Of a stretch of DNA of 64,000 nt, positions 11,068 through 23,048 are shown piece after piece. Positions within the stretch are counted from its first letter, which is position 1; each line of letters begins with the position of its first letter. The notes below the pieces were generated by a model. It ran no database searches. It was given only the letters and a program-made list of their open reading frames with translations, and was not told where the DNA came from. Source of the DNA: Hygrophila difformis. Its lineage: Eukaryota; Streptophyta; Magnoliopsida; Lamiales; Acanthaceae. The position numbers were made by a program, and so were the translations under genes. The stretch lies in NCBI GenBank assembly GCA_030278955.1, contig JAOANR010000006.1, positions 12,485,915 through 12,549,914 of the forward strand. The letters are read 5' to 3'.

Positions 11068-11940
11068 GGATAATATATTTTTTTCTTCTGTTTAGGCTAA
11101 TAAATTAAATATAAGATTTTAGATTTAAAATTTTTATTTTAATTATTTTCATATGTGATTTAGGTTGTTGAAAAAGGGGGAGAATATGTGGATGAGTTGT
11201 TGAAAAAAGGGGGTGGGGAAGTGAGAGGAAATTAGACTATACGTTTTCATATGTTGTTGACGTTTAGTAATGTATTACTATTCACCCACAGACTTTTACT
11301 TAAAGTTTTATCATACTTATACAAGTTAAAATATAGTCAAGTGGGATCTTGTTAGATTCGTCTCGTCGAGTAGTTTTTAAATATCGAACTTTTATAATTT
11401 TTTCTTGTACCGAACTTGAGTTATTAATGGTTTAAAATGTGCATTGGAATGCGTGAAAAGTGGGTATGTAAAAAACATTTGAATACGGAGGAAGTATTAC
11501 TTTTATATATATATAGATAGATATAGATATAGATAATCTATTTTTTTCTTCTGTTTAGACTAATAAATTAAATATAAGATTTTAGATTTAGAATTTTTAT
11601 TTCAATTATTTTCATATGTGATTCAGGTTGTTGAAAAAGGGGGAGAATATGTGGATGAGTTGTTGAAAAAAGGGGGTGGGGAAGTGGGGGGGAAATTAGA
11701 CTATATTACTTTTATATATATAGATATAGATAGATAATATATTTTTTTCTTCTGTTTAGACTAATAAATTAAATATAAGATTTTAGATTTAGAATTTTTA
11801 TTTTAATTATTTTCATATGTGATTTAGGTTGTTGAAAAAGGGGGAGAATATATGGATGAGTTGTTGAAAAAAGGGGGTGGGGAAGTGGGGGGAAATTAGA
11901 CTATATTACTTTTTTATATATATATAGATATAGATAGATA
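11068..11940 (+). repeat. Three-copy tandem repeat, unit about 205 bp, G-rich
   Basis: Copies start near 11068, 11531 and 11735. Each runs from 'ttttttcttctgtttag' through 'ttgttgaaaaagggggagaa' and 'ttgaaaaaagggggtgggga' to 'aaattagactata'. Copies two and three are adjacent. Copy one is separated from copy two by a Stowaway MITE inserted at a TA. A more decayed partial unit may lie at 10995-11050. Each unit ends with runs of G that could form a quadruplex. Confidence 0.85.
11242..11494. mobile_element. Stowaway-type MITE inside the tandem array
   Basis: It shares almost its whole interior with 52165-52425 and ends ...ACGGAGGAAG before TA. The left terminal repeat is mostly deleted (starts CGTTTTCAT). 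TA flanks both sides (11240-11241, 11495-11496). It lies in the first repeat unit only, so the array already existed when it inserted. Confidence 0.7.
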
Positions 11941-12556
11941 GATATAGATATAGATATATAGATATAGATAAATAGATTATATAAGAACAAAAGAGTCTGC
12001 ACAGAGAAAAAAATATTCAGGATTTATTATATAGATATAGTAATAAATATGCGAAAATCTTGATTTTTTGAGCCCAGAGCCAGATAAATAATAGAAGGAA
12101 TTTTTATTTTATGTCTATTTTTAATTTGTGATGGGAAAGAAATATGCACTAATGAACTGATGAAAACTCGCACTCTATTCTAATTATACATTACATACTT
12201 TTCCTAATTTATATAGACGGTTAAAAAAAAATTATAAGCTAGTCCTTCATTTTTAAAAAATTTCTACACTAGCAAATTTTGGATGGTTTTATATAATTTA
12301 TTACAAAAAGCTAATAAAAATAATAAAATAGTAAATTAGATATTACAAACTACAAAACTTATATTGAGCTTATCTTCAAAATTATTCTCTAACTTAACAA
12401 AATAATTCTCAAAGTTAGCTAGTTGAAAACATTAATTCCAATGTAACAATTTTTAAAAAAATGGAAGAAGTAGATTAAATACATTTCTAGAAATTAAATA
12501 AGGAAAGCGAGCTCGAATAAATAATATATTTAAATTTGGCTTATTTAATAAATATA

Positions 12557-12772
12557 CTCCCTCCATTTTTTATTAGTTGTAATTTGACTTTTACCGGGGA
12601 TTATTATATCACTTTAACTTAATTTTTTATTATAATTATACAAATTAAAATATATCATCAAGAACTTTTATAATTTTTACTTGTACTGACTCCAGTTATT
12701 AATGATTTAGAATGTGTATTGGACTGCGTAAAAAGGTTGGTCCATAACAAGTAAAAAAATAAAGGAAGGGAG
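12557..12772. mobile_element. Stowaway-type MITE
   Basis: Ends CTCCCTCCATTTTTTA and AAATAAAGGAAGGGAG form the terminal inverted repeat, flanked by TA (12555-12556, 12773-12774). The interior matches the other family members. Confidence 0.75.
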
Positions 12773-13464
12773 TATTTATTAAATTAGTATAAAAACAAGT
12801 TTATTTGGCTCATTAAACTTAAAATAACAAGTCAGTCAAGCTCAAGTTTGAAAATTAAGTTTATGTTGGAAAATGAGTCAAAATTCATTTTATGAACTTG
12901 TTAAATATATATATATATATATTTTTTTGCTGAACAATTTATATAGGATATAAAAGTGTGGTGGAAGCTCATACAATATAAATAATAAATGGACAAATGA
13001 AAGGGATATGGGGTTGGGTGGAGAATCGAAGTGAATGGACCAGACCACTAAACCAAGTCTACATCCCAATTTGTTAAACATTTAATGAATACTAGTATAA
13101 CTTAAAATTATTAGTAAATTTTTTTCAACCTTGTATTGTTTAGTACTAAAATATATTTAAACTTAAATGAATAACTGAACAAATCGAGTTCGAGTCAGTT
13201 AATTTATTTTTTAATTAACAACTCGACATACATTTTGATCTTCCTGGACTCTCTCTGGTAGGTACTAATAAAGAAAACATACATATGAGTACCTTGGAGA
13301 CCATAGAAAGGTAACAATGTAATTGGCCTAGCTCTATTCATTTCAATTGATTTGCAGTTGTCTTGTTTAATTAATCACCAAAAGTAACCTCATCAAAATT
13401 CCAGTTTCCTCCTCCATCAGAAATATATACTTCACAACTACACATACATGCAAATAATAATCCA
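12773..13464. other. Upstream region of the NRAMP gene
   Basis: AT-rich, with a (TA)n tract near 12907-12920 and a GC-richer repeat piece (12950-13080) related to 22930-23050. The last 200 bp before the ATG should hold the NRAMP promoter and 5' UTR, but no TATA box could be assigned with confidence. Confidence 0.3.
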
Positions 13465-16400
13465 ATGAGCACATCATCCTCATCATCTTCTTCTTCTTCT
13501 TCTTCTTCTGGCCGAAACTCCATCAACGCCACCACTACTACTTCTTCACACCCCAAAACTCTCCACCCCCGCCATGCCGACCACCACCAATCCTTTCTCC
13601 CCTCGCCGCCTCCTCTCTCTTCGCCCCCCTCACCACCTCCGCCCTCTCTGCACCCTCCCCACGCCGCCGAATCCCTGGAAAAGAGCGCCCTCCTCCTTCT
13701 CCACGCCGTCGAGATCGAGGCGCCATCCTCCCCCTCATCGTCGCCGCCGGGTTTCTCCGTGCCCCCTTTCTCCTGGAAGAAGCTCTGGAAATTCACGGGT
13801 CCGGGCTTCCTGATGAGCGTCGCATTCCTCGATCCGGGGAATTTGGAGGGGGATCTTCAGGCGGGGGCGATCGCCGGGTACTCGTTGCTCTGGCTCTTAA
13901 TGTGGGCGACCTTCATGGGGCTTTTGATCCAGCTTTTGTCCTTGAGGCTCGGCGTCGCCACGGGGCGGCACATGGCGGAGATTTGCAGGGAGGAGTATCC
14001 CAATTGGGCGGGGCTGATGCTGTGGTTCATGGCGGAGTTGGCGTTGGTTGCGGCGGATATTCAGGAGGTGATTGGCAGCGCCATTGCCATCAAAATTTTG
14101 AGCAATGGGGCGCTTCCGCTTTGGGCTGGCGTCCTCATCACGGCTTTTGATTGGTTAGGGTTCCTTTCTCTTCATCCATAAATAAATTTATTTATTTTTT
14201 TATTAATGATCTTTCCACACTTGACAACGAATTGCGTCTGTTGAACTCGAAACATAAGTTTACATTGTGGTGAAATTCGACTTAGGATCTTTAATTTGGC
14301 CTTTCTGGGGCCCCAGCAGCAAATTGACTCTGTTAAGTTGTTGCGATTGAAGGCATTTGTAACTTACCAGATAATTTGTTTGGCTTTTTTTTTTTAATGG
14401 CAATACCTGTCTAAGCATCAACTTCAGTTCTCAAGTGCTGTTTGTTTCTCTGAGATTAAAGCTGCACACTTTATAAAATGGAGATGAGCATTTAAGGACA
14501 AAAATGCTTTGGCTGTTATCCTTCCGCTTTATGGGCTGTATGCTTAGAGCAGGGTGTTCTTGGCAACTGGAAAATGTTATCGCATCTATCCATTCACATT
14601 ACCGCTGAAGTGTGTATTCATGTTAATGACAAACTAAGAAATATGTTTAAATAATTCTGTGGACTCTGTTTTCATATGAGGGCACCGAGTCCATACTCAT
14701 GCATAGCCTTGAACAGATAAAGACTTGAAATTTGTATACGTTTGTTTATCTTGGAATTTGTATGTCATATCAATCGTATACAACAGTTGTTAATATGCAT
14801 TATCTTCTTGAACTACAGTTCTGTAAACCAAACAATGGGTCTCTCTCTTTAATGGCAGAGAACAATGTGAAGTGGAGTATAAAGTAATGAGAACTCTTTC
14901 ATGTTGTCTTGTTTTAGTTCTTCTGTTAGTAATAGCACATGAAGGTCTTGACTTGCTTCGACAGTTTTTAGTTTTCTTGATGAATTCATTAAGAAAGATG
15001 AGCGTAGTTTTTTTTTTTTTTTTTCAAGAACTAGCATTCTTTTTTTGCTAGAATTCAATGCTGTTTTCTCCAACAGAAATGTACTACTATAAAGAGTCCA
15101 GGTTTAGAAATGTTCCCTAACAAAAGGGCAAATTTTGGTGTAAATTGGCACTGTTTAGCATATGCATTGTGTGTCTGTTGTTACTCTATATGAGGGGTCC
15201 ATTTTCTTGTGTCTTTAACACGATTCCCTGTCTTCCCTGGTGATGCCAAAACTTTGATACGATGGAATGAAATTAAAGTGACTGTTACATTTAAAGCATA
15301 AAATACTAGAAACCTCAATTTCTTTCCACTGGCAAATCTAGCTTTACATTCATATGCTGTATTCACAACCTAATTTTTTAGCAAATTTTAGTTGGCCATT
15401 TTTATTTTGTTTTGTGCTCAAGATTTCAATGGTTCCGTGACGTCAATTCTTTTCAGCATCATGATTCCTGCGGATTTTGTTGTGGTGAAACTGTTCTGTC
15501 TGTATAACACACCTATGGTGCTTTCTCAAACAGTTTCATCTTCTTGTTTCTCGAGAACTATGGAATCAGAAAACTAGAAGCCTTTTTTGCTGTTCTTATT
15601 ACGAGTATGGCAATCTCATTTACCTGGATGTTCTTTGACACAAAACCTAGTGGGAAGGACCTCATCGACGGTAAGAATTTTCATTTAGCAGCACACAAAC
15701 ATGGCAGATTGTTTCTTCCTTCGCCAGCATAATAAAAATTCAATTGTGCTGCAGGGCTGTTGGTACCCAAGCTCAGTACCAAGACACTTAAACAGGCAAT
15801 TGGAGTCATTGGTTGTGTCATAACTCCTTACAATGTGTTCCTCTATTCAGCTTTAGTCCAGTCAAGAAAAGTCGACAACAAAAAGAAAGGAAGAGTACAG
15901 GAGGCACTTAATTACTACACAATTGAGTCCTTTGTCGCCGTTTTTGTATCGCTCATAATCAATGTATTTGTCACAACTGTATTTGCCAAAGGGTTTTATG
16001 GGACTCCACAAGCTGGCAGTATGGGCCTAGCAAATGCCGGAGAATTCCTGGAGCAAAGATACGGTGGGGGATTACTCCCAATTCTATACATATGGGGGAT
16101 CGGCCTTCTTGCAGCTGGACAGAGCAGCACCATCACGGGAACCTACGCTGGGCAGTTTATAATGGAAGGTTTCCTCAACATGCAAATTAAGAAATGGCTT
16201 AGATCTCTCATCACTCGTAGCTGTGCCATTCTACCTACCATCATCGTGGCTATTATTTTCAACAGATCCGAAGAATTGTTTGATGCTCTTAATGAATGGC
16301 TTAACGTGCTTCAGGCAATGCAGATACCGTTTGCAGTTGTTCCCCTTCTGCATCTGGTGTCGCGGGAGCATATCATGGGCAGCTTTGTAATTGGAACCGC

Positions 16401-16679
16401 TCTAGAGGTAATTATTTGATTAATAGTATGTTGCTGTGATCGTTAACATTGATTCATTGGGACTGTTCTCCTTTACTTCAGAGGACGGCCTGGGGCGTGG
16501 CTACAATTGTGATTGCCATCAACGCATATGTTTTGGTGGATTTCATGATATCGGATGTCCACGGATTGCTGTTTGGAACCATAGCTTGCTTTCTGGGAAC
16601 ATCTTACACAGCCTTTCTGGTGTACCTTATACTCCACAGCAGGAGACGTAATGAAGGGTTTTCGGTTCTTGGGACATAA
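13465..16679 (+). CDS. NRAMP: NRAMP-family metal transporter with variant TM6
   Basis: Proton-coupled divalent-metal transporter of the NRAMP (SLC11) family. Four exons, 13465-14153, 15534-15670, 15755-16407 and 16482-16679, total 1677 nt, 558 aa, all GT-AG with consistent phases. Four exons is the pattern of the NRAMP2/3/4 plant clade. The N-terminus (about 100 aa) is low-complexity, Ser- and Pro-rich, partly from a TCT repeat. Conserved signatures: [12 protein letters not shown] in TM1 (residues 123-126 are DPGN), the [16 protein letters not shown] transport signature, and KGFYGT in the loop. The TM6 motif, normally MPHN-x2-LHS, reads TPYNVFLYS (about residues 299-307), so the metal-coordinating Met is Thr and two His are Tyr. 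Cereal NRAT1 aluminium transporters also have Thr here by my recollection. Substrate therefore cannot be assumed to be Fe/Mn. Confidence 0.93.
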
Positions 16680-17481
16680 AAAGGACAAACTGAGGAGAGA
16701 CTAGTGCAATGGGGTTGCAGGAAAGCCCTCTCTGCAAGACCCGAGAAGATGGACTTTATGGATATTGAGTGAGGTAAATTTGTTGTTATACATAGTATAA
16801 TTTGGTTGTTTTGTTTCCCCATTTTTGTAAGCCCTCAGAGGGGTGTCATGATAAATAGATAGATAGAAATAGTTCATTGTTAGACTGTGTCTCCTTGATT
16901 GGGTTTAGGAACATAGGCATAGTCCATAGATGTGGAATATGTATTTGTATCTGTGCAGACAACATAATTGGATTAAGCAGAAAATGTGATTATAGCTAGG
17001 AAACTCTTCGCTCAACACATGGTTTTGACTTTTGAACTTTTGGTAGACAGGTAACAGTGACAGTGGACAGGTGCATGAGTGCATCATCATACATGGATCA
17101 TCAGTTCATCACCAATAACCTAACGAGCTCTTTGCTGAAATCAACATGGCAACACAAGTTGCTATATTCAATTTTTGGAATGGTGCTTGTATGTTTGATG
17201 ATGTTGGAATTCTTGCAAAACATTGTGGGTTAATATCATAGATGCTCATGCCAATTGCCAAGCCAAATAGCCCATGGGCAGTGCGCCAGTGCCATGCATA
17301 GCAAAATAAAGTACAAACAAATAAACATAGATCCCAAAACAAATTTTCATGATTGAATTAGATTAATTTCGGTTTAATTTAATTAAAAGTGTTTTAAATT
17401 ATCAAAAACCTTACCCAACTTTTTAAGGGTTGTACTCCTTCCGTTTACAAAAAAAAAAAAAAAAAAAAACAAATGCAACAT
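16680..17481. other. 3' flank of NRAMP
   Basis: The first 200 bp look like a 3' UTR. The rest has no open frame of note. A Stowaway-like end (ctccttccgttt, 17436-17447) runs into a poly-A tract at 17449-17469 and is truncated there. Confidence 0.4.
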
Positions 17482-18439
17482 TCAGGGCATCTCCAATGGT
17501 GACTTAAAACCCAAAATGGGATGGCATCTTCTCCCCAACAATACCCTAAAATTAAATATATTTTAAGTTTTTTGAGTTTTATGAATAGTAAATACTAAAA
17601 TTTAAGTATTTACTATTCACAAACCTATCTCACTTTTTACAATTAAATTAATTGCAATCCCATCCCTCCAATTGTTGCAAATTAAACATTGATCTAATTT
17701 TGTATTATGGTTAATAATTTTATACTTCATACAATTTTTTTTTATTAAATTTATTTTATAGTTAATTAGATTAAAGGTTTTAAAGTTTCTTTATAAAAAA
17801 AATTTTAAACATAAAGATAACTAAATTTTTAAAGTTTTGGTACAATCTTAGCAATCATTAAAAAAATTACATTAGCATACGAAAATATAATGAAACATAA
17901 CACATCTCAAATACTTAAAAAATGTACAATATTAAACAATCAAATAACTACGCAAACGGTACAATATTTTTAATTTAATATGTATGTTCCGTCATTTAGT
18001 GTAATTCTTATTCTAATTATGTAATTCTTTCTTAATTAATTAGTATTGAACTAGTAAATAACCCGTCGAGACTCGACGGGCATAATTTTATATATTTATA
18101 TAATATATTTATATCATGTAAAGTAATAATATAAATTATATTTTGAGTAATGAAAAATGTGTAATAATTTATTTTATATATATATTCAAAAGATAATGTA
18201 TATGATAATATAACTTTTTTATTTTTAAAATTAACAAAGAAATTATATATACCGTATTCTTTAGCTTCTGTGGCTTGTCCGGTATAAACATAACAGATCA
18301 ATCAAAATAACTATTAAAATAATATTTTTATTTATTTGAAATTTAAATTAAGATAAAATAAAATTTAAAAATAAGTATGAAGCATAATATGAAAATTTTT
18401 TAACAATTTGCTGAAAATTTTATTGGTGAAAATCTCATT

Positions 18440-20320
18440 GATAGGGGCTAGTATAACACCATCTTTTAAAATGTTTGAATTTGAAATTATGCAGTTTATA
18501 TTTGTATATGTACTCTAAAAATTACCGCTATAGGATCACCCGTAGAGTTCATAAGAATATCATCTGAAAATATCACATCTAATTGTACATCTCCAAAAGC
18601 AATACCCTATTTACCATCACCTACATCAACTATCCATTTTGCAAATTTTCTGTTATATATAAATTTCATTATAAACAACAATTTTTGTAGTATATTGAGT
18701 TAATCATTGCATATTAATACTTTTAGCCACATCTTGCTAGTGACACGAAATATTACAACATAACTGTTCATGACTAAATACTGGTTTTGGAAGATAAAAT
18801 CCGACATTCTTTAAAGATTGAAATTTTTGTTTATAATAATAGCAAAACAAACTGTGAGTGAGAATTTTCTCATCTCAAATCGAATAAAAAATTTGGTTAA
18901 ATCAAATAGGTTCATAATCATTCTACCAATCAAGAATTTTCTACTTTCATGGTTTCCCGAAAATTAGTTTAACCCCAACTATCTAATTCCACATCTTGGT
19001 TACTATCAACCTACTTCCATTACATAATTTATTTGACGGATATATATTCCTAAGAAGCATGACTATGCAACCCTTATTCAACTATATTTCATGATCGTGT
19101 TTAGATATTCCAGTGAAAATAATTCATTGGCATTATCTATGCTTTCATCCTTTTGACAAATATTGTTAATTGATTGTAGTAGAGAGGCATTGATGTTTTG
19201 GTGGCTGTGAACTCACATGTGTTTTTGTGGGAATAAAACAGATTATTTCTCAAAAACAAAAATTGTTAAACTAATATATATATATATATATATATATTAT
19301 CATTTGCAGACATACATTCCATGATGTAATTATTGATTATGTCAACACTCATTGGTAGGGGTTAATATATAACATTTTTGGATTTAAAGGGGTGCAGTTT
19401 ATATTTGTATAAGTACTCTCAACAATTGCCTCTATAGAATCTCGCGTGGAGTTTATAAAATTATCATATTGAAATATCACATCTAATTGTACATTTTCAA
19501 GATTAATACCAGCTTTACCAATTACCATCACGTACATGAAGTATTCATTGTGCAAATTTTTGCCATATATAATTTTCATTGTAAATAACATTTCTTATAG
19601 TATCTTAAGTTAATCCATCTTAATTACTATTAGTACTTCGAGTCCCCTCTTTACAGTGACACGAGATATTACAACATATCACTAACATGGGTAAAAACTG
19701 GTTTTTGAAGATAGAGTTTAACCTTCTTTAAAGGTTGACATCTACTTTTTTTATTTTTTATAGTCATAGTAAAACAAACTGCGAGTAGAATTTTTTCCTC
19801 TGAAATCGAATGGAGAATTTGGTTATTTTAGACGGGCTCATAATCATTCTACTAATCAAGAATTTTCATCCCCAATATTGAGCTTTGTTTTAATGAGAAG
19901 AGATGTTAAATAATTTTCTGAGGTAATTTTTTTGCAGGTAGAATTCTCGTCACAATCTAGTGGAATACCAAATCTAGAATGTGCAGTCCTATAAGGATGC
20001 TATTCCATTGGATGCTACAAGAAACACAATATTACATCTACCATGAAGAGCTAAACATAATATTTTCTAGATAAATTATTGATAAATGTCTTGTCAGTTC
20101 CACCACGTATAGAAAATTTAATCAACACCCATCACTATCAACTACAGACATTATATTATTATAAACATTCTTCTTATCATTAATCAACAAAGATAATAAC
20201 TTAGCATGATCCGCTTTCATTTCTTCCATATTATAATATGTCTCTTCTAGTATCAATAGATTATTTGTTTCAGATGTAAAAACTTCATTTAGTACCGGCA
20301 TTCCAGAGAAAATTTTCAAA
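18440..20320 (-). pseudogene. Decayed Helitron PIF1-like helicase, fragments duplicated
   Basis: Six-frame reading shows Helitron helicase blocks broken by stops and frameshifts. From high to low coordinate: the start of the helicase around motif I (20320-20130, ...NDKKNVYNNIMSVVDSDG), the ASNGIASLL and FGIPLD-type block (20080-19890), a C-terminal block (19870-19660), a middle block (19630-19349, ...GINLENVQLDVIF), the MLLRNI/CNG block (19200-18980), a second C-terminal block (18930-18720, FSLTVCFAIIINK) and a second middle block (18700-18440, FAKWIVDVGDGK to GVILAPINEIF). A C-terminal block therefore precedes a middle block twice. The unit 19340-19870 matches 18430-18930 at an offset near 920 bp. 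Confidence 0.75.
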
Positions 20321-20730
20321 CTTATAGAATTTGCAGCAATTAGCCTTTCAATATGAACTTATTTTGATCATTTACAATCACAATTTTCTGAGTATTATTT
20401 TTCGTTAATTACAAATCTGATTAAATATAGATTAATGAATTACATCATCTATGTTTTAAGTGTTAGACTTTCCATTTTTTGGTGTTTGGAAATAAGTGTT
20501 ACATTACCATATTTGAAATGTTTTGAAGGTTAATAATTTTTTGTAATTATACTTAAATTATTATCTTTTATATTCATTAAAATAAAACTAAAAAAGAATA
20601 AAGTCAAATTTGACTTATTTTATTTATTTAATTACTTCAACTAAATAATTTTTATTAACTTACCTTAAATCTTGTGTCATTTCATAGTGTTACACTTATT
20701 ATAAAACGGATGGAGTATTTCTTAAAAATA

Positions 20731-20982
20731 TTCCCTCCGTCACACTGTTTCATTTTAACTTTTTAATACTGTTTATTGATGAACTTTGACCTAATATAAT
20801 CGTAATTATATACGAAAAAACATAGTCAAATTTGGTCTTGTTAGATTTGTCTAATCATTTAGTTTTAGAATATATATATTACATAATTTTTACATATGTA
20901 CATTTTAGAGATTAAATGTTAAACAAATGTATTGGACGACGTGTCCAAAAGTTTTGAGACAGAAATAATGGGACAGAGGGAG
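20731..20982. mobile_element. Stowaway-type MITE
   Basis: Ends TTCCCTCCGTCACAC and ...GGGACAGAGGGAG, flanked by TA (20729-20730, 20983-20984). Immediately to its left, 20480-20716 looks like the remains of a second copy ending 'aaacggatggag' before TA. Confidence 0.75.
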
Positions 20983-22413
20983 TAGATTAGAATAAAAAAA
21001 AATTCACTTTTAAGTCATCGCAACCCGAATTCGGCCAAATTGCCTAAATTTAGGCCCAAAATCCTTTAATGGCCCATTTGCCTAAATCAAAATATCGTGG
21101 CCCCAAAGTGGAGGGACATTCTTCTCGTGGCATATTTTAGTTTTATCTTTTTACTTTACTAATGGATCTATTCGCAACTATATAATTGTGTATTACTTTT
21201 AAGAGAAATGACATATTTTTGTAAAAACCTGGCTTATATATACATTAATTAGAATACATTAATTAATATATACAAATATTTTTATATATTCATTAATGTA
21301 TTTTTTAATAATATAAATTCCATATATACACCGCAAATTCCATTTTTATTTGAAATTCTATTTTTTTAGAAAAAATAAAAATTATGGGAACTCCATATAA
21401 ATTGGAAAATTAAATATCTTTTAAAAGCTAAAATTTGGGATTTCCATATACACATTAACATATCTTTAACATGAATAAATAAATCTAATGTGCAATGTAT
21501 ATTTTGATTACATCATTCACCATACAAAAAAATATAACCAAAGTTGAGACAAAACCTACACAAAATTACCGGCATTACAATATGTTCACCATATTGAAAC
21601 ATAAATGCAACATAATTGTTAATTGCTAGTGCAAAAGCTCGTCATAATCTTATGGTCTATAAATAATTTCTAAATGCAGCAATAAAATTTAAAATAAATA
21701 AAATAAAAAATGCAAAATAATAAAATCTAAAATAGATAAAATAAAAAAATACAAATAAATAAAATCCAACATAGATAAAATAAAAAATGCAAAATTTCAA
21801 ATTTTATCTTTCAAATCTTTTTAAAAGTGAATATATAGTGACATGATAGGATGATTGAGTGAGAATTATAGATAACTAATAGATTTTATACACGATAGAC
21901 TAAAATCTATAATGAATAATTAAATCAATGCGAAAATTTAAAATTAGTAAATTAAAAAATACAAAATAATATAGATAAAATAAGATATGCAAAATTTCAA
22001 ATTTCAAATCTTTCAAATCTTTTTAAAAGTGAATATGGTAGGAATTCCATATATTTCAAAAACTGAAAATCTATAATAAATAAATAAATGTAAAAATCTA
22101 AAATTGATAAATTTAAAAATGCAAAAATTTATAAAAATTAGAAAATTTGAATGAAGACACCACATTAAATGTAGGATGGATTGTTCACTAATGCTTTAAT
22201 ATATATATAGATTGTATGTGGGGTTAATGTATAATTTATAAGAAATGAAGGGTATGATTGAAAAGATAAATAAGTTTGTATGTGAAAGAATATATAGAGA
22301 ATATTCTTTTGAGTTTGAGTTTAGTGTAAATGGTTGAAGATAAATTAATGTTTGATGTGCCATTTACTGTAAAATGAGTTTGAGTTTGGTGTGGACCATT
22401 GGAGATACCCTCA

Positions 22414-22556
22414 TGTATTTTACGCAATTCAATACACATTTTTAACGCTTAATATCTCAAAATGTGTAAAGGTAAAAATTATAAAAGTTTGATATTATAA
22501 AACTACGCAATTAGGCGAATCCAACAAGATCTCACTTAACTATATTTTATCTTATA
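22414..22556. mobile_element. Partial Stowaway-type MITE
   Basis: The interior sequence (caattcaatacacatttttaac ... caacaagatctcacttaactat) matches the family but lacks terminal repeats. It abuts the TIR element on its left and a complete MITE on its right. Confidence 0.5.
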
Positions 22557-22822
22557 CTTCCTCTGTCTCAGTATAAATGTTACATTCCCCTCCAGCACGT
22601 ATGCCGAGACACATTTTTAATGGTTAATAACTTCAATTGTGTACAATGAAAAATTATAAAAAGTTGATATTATAAAACTACTATATTAGTTATTAGACGA
22701 ATCTAACAATATCTCGTTTGACTATATTTTTTCTTGTATAACTATGATAAAAATCCGAGTCAAAGTTAAAAAGTGAATAGTATCCAAAAGTCAAACGGAA
22801 CATTCTATTGAGACAGAAGTAG
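22557..22822. mobile_element. Stowaway-type MITE
   Basis: Ends CTTCCTCTGTCTCAGT and ...ATTGAGACAGAAGTAG form the inverted repeat; TA flanks at 22555-22556 and 22823-22824. Confidence 0.75.
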
Positions 22823-23048
22823 TATAACTGTGTTAAAACATTGAATCAAAACTACTCAAGGAATAGTAAAAACTATTCAAATGTTCCAATTTTTAACAAA
22901 TGGATACAATATAGAATATTTTTTTTTTGGATGAACCATTGAAGGCCTGAGAAAGGGGTGGTGGAAGCCCATGCCACACAATTACAAAGAAGAATAAAAG
23001 GGAGGGATCAGTATAAAATAAATTGAGAGCAAGAACCATTCTGATCAA

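Larger units (their letters stand above)
7653..12035 (-). mobile_element. Possible larger Helitron with clear 3' end
   Basis: The 3' end is clear on the minus strand: hairpin CCCGCGC-ATT-GCGCGGG (about 7682-7666), then CTAG at 7656-7653 followed by T. The best 5' partner I see is A|TCTATATAATAAATCC at 12035, which would give about 4.4 kb. Other TCTATA starts exist at repeated sites near 11500-11950, so the pairing is uncertain. The interior is AT-rich and carries MITEs, a GC-rich repeat pair and a tandem array, but no recognisable Rep or helicase frame. Confidence 0.45.
18051..22211 (-). mobile_element. Helitron of about 4.2 kb with decayed helicase
   Basis: On the minus strand it starts A|TCTATATATATATTAAAGC at 22211 and ends with a perfect 9-bp stem, CCCGTCGAG-n1-CTCGACGGG (about 18080-18062), then CTAG at 18054-18051 followed by T. 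Orientation agrees with the helicase remnants inside, which read on the same strand. There is no Rep (HUH) domain that I could recognise, and 20400-22211 is AT-rich without coding signal apart from MITEs. Confidence 0.65.
17485..22410. mobile_element. TIR element (PIF/Harbinger-like), split by a Helitron
   Basis: The two ends are inverted repeats, GGGCATCTCCAATGGT and, reversed, GGGTATCTCCAATGGT (15 of 16 match). Both are flanked by TCA (17482-17484, 22411-22413), a 3-bp target duplication. TIR style and TSD length suggest a PIF/Harbinger (Tourist-like) element. Removing the nested Helitron (18051-22211) leaves about 765 bp without a transposase, so it is non-autonomous. Confidence 0.65.

Noticed and set aside
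11068..11940. CRISPR-like or centromeric satellite array
   Set aside because: Only three units of about 205 bp, unit spacing broken by a MITE, no spacer pattern; a local tandem duplication is enough.
13371..14150. Frames on both strands over NRAMP exon 1
   Set aside because: The exon is GC-rich and repetitive, so stops are rare in all frames. Only the frame with NRAMP motifs is kept.
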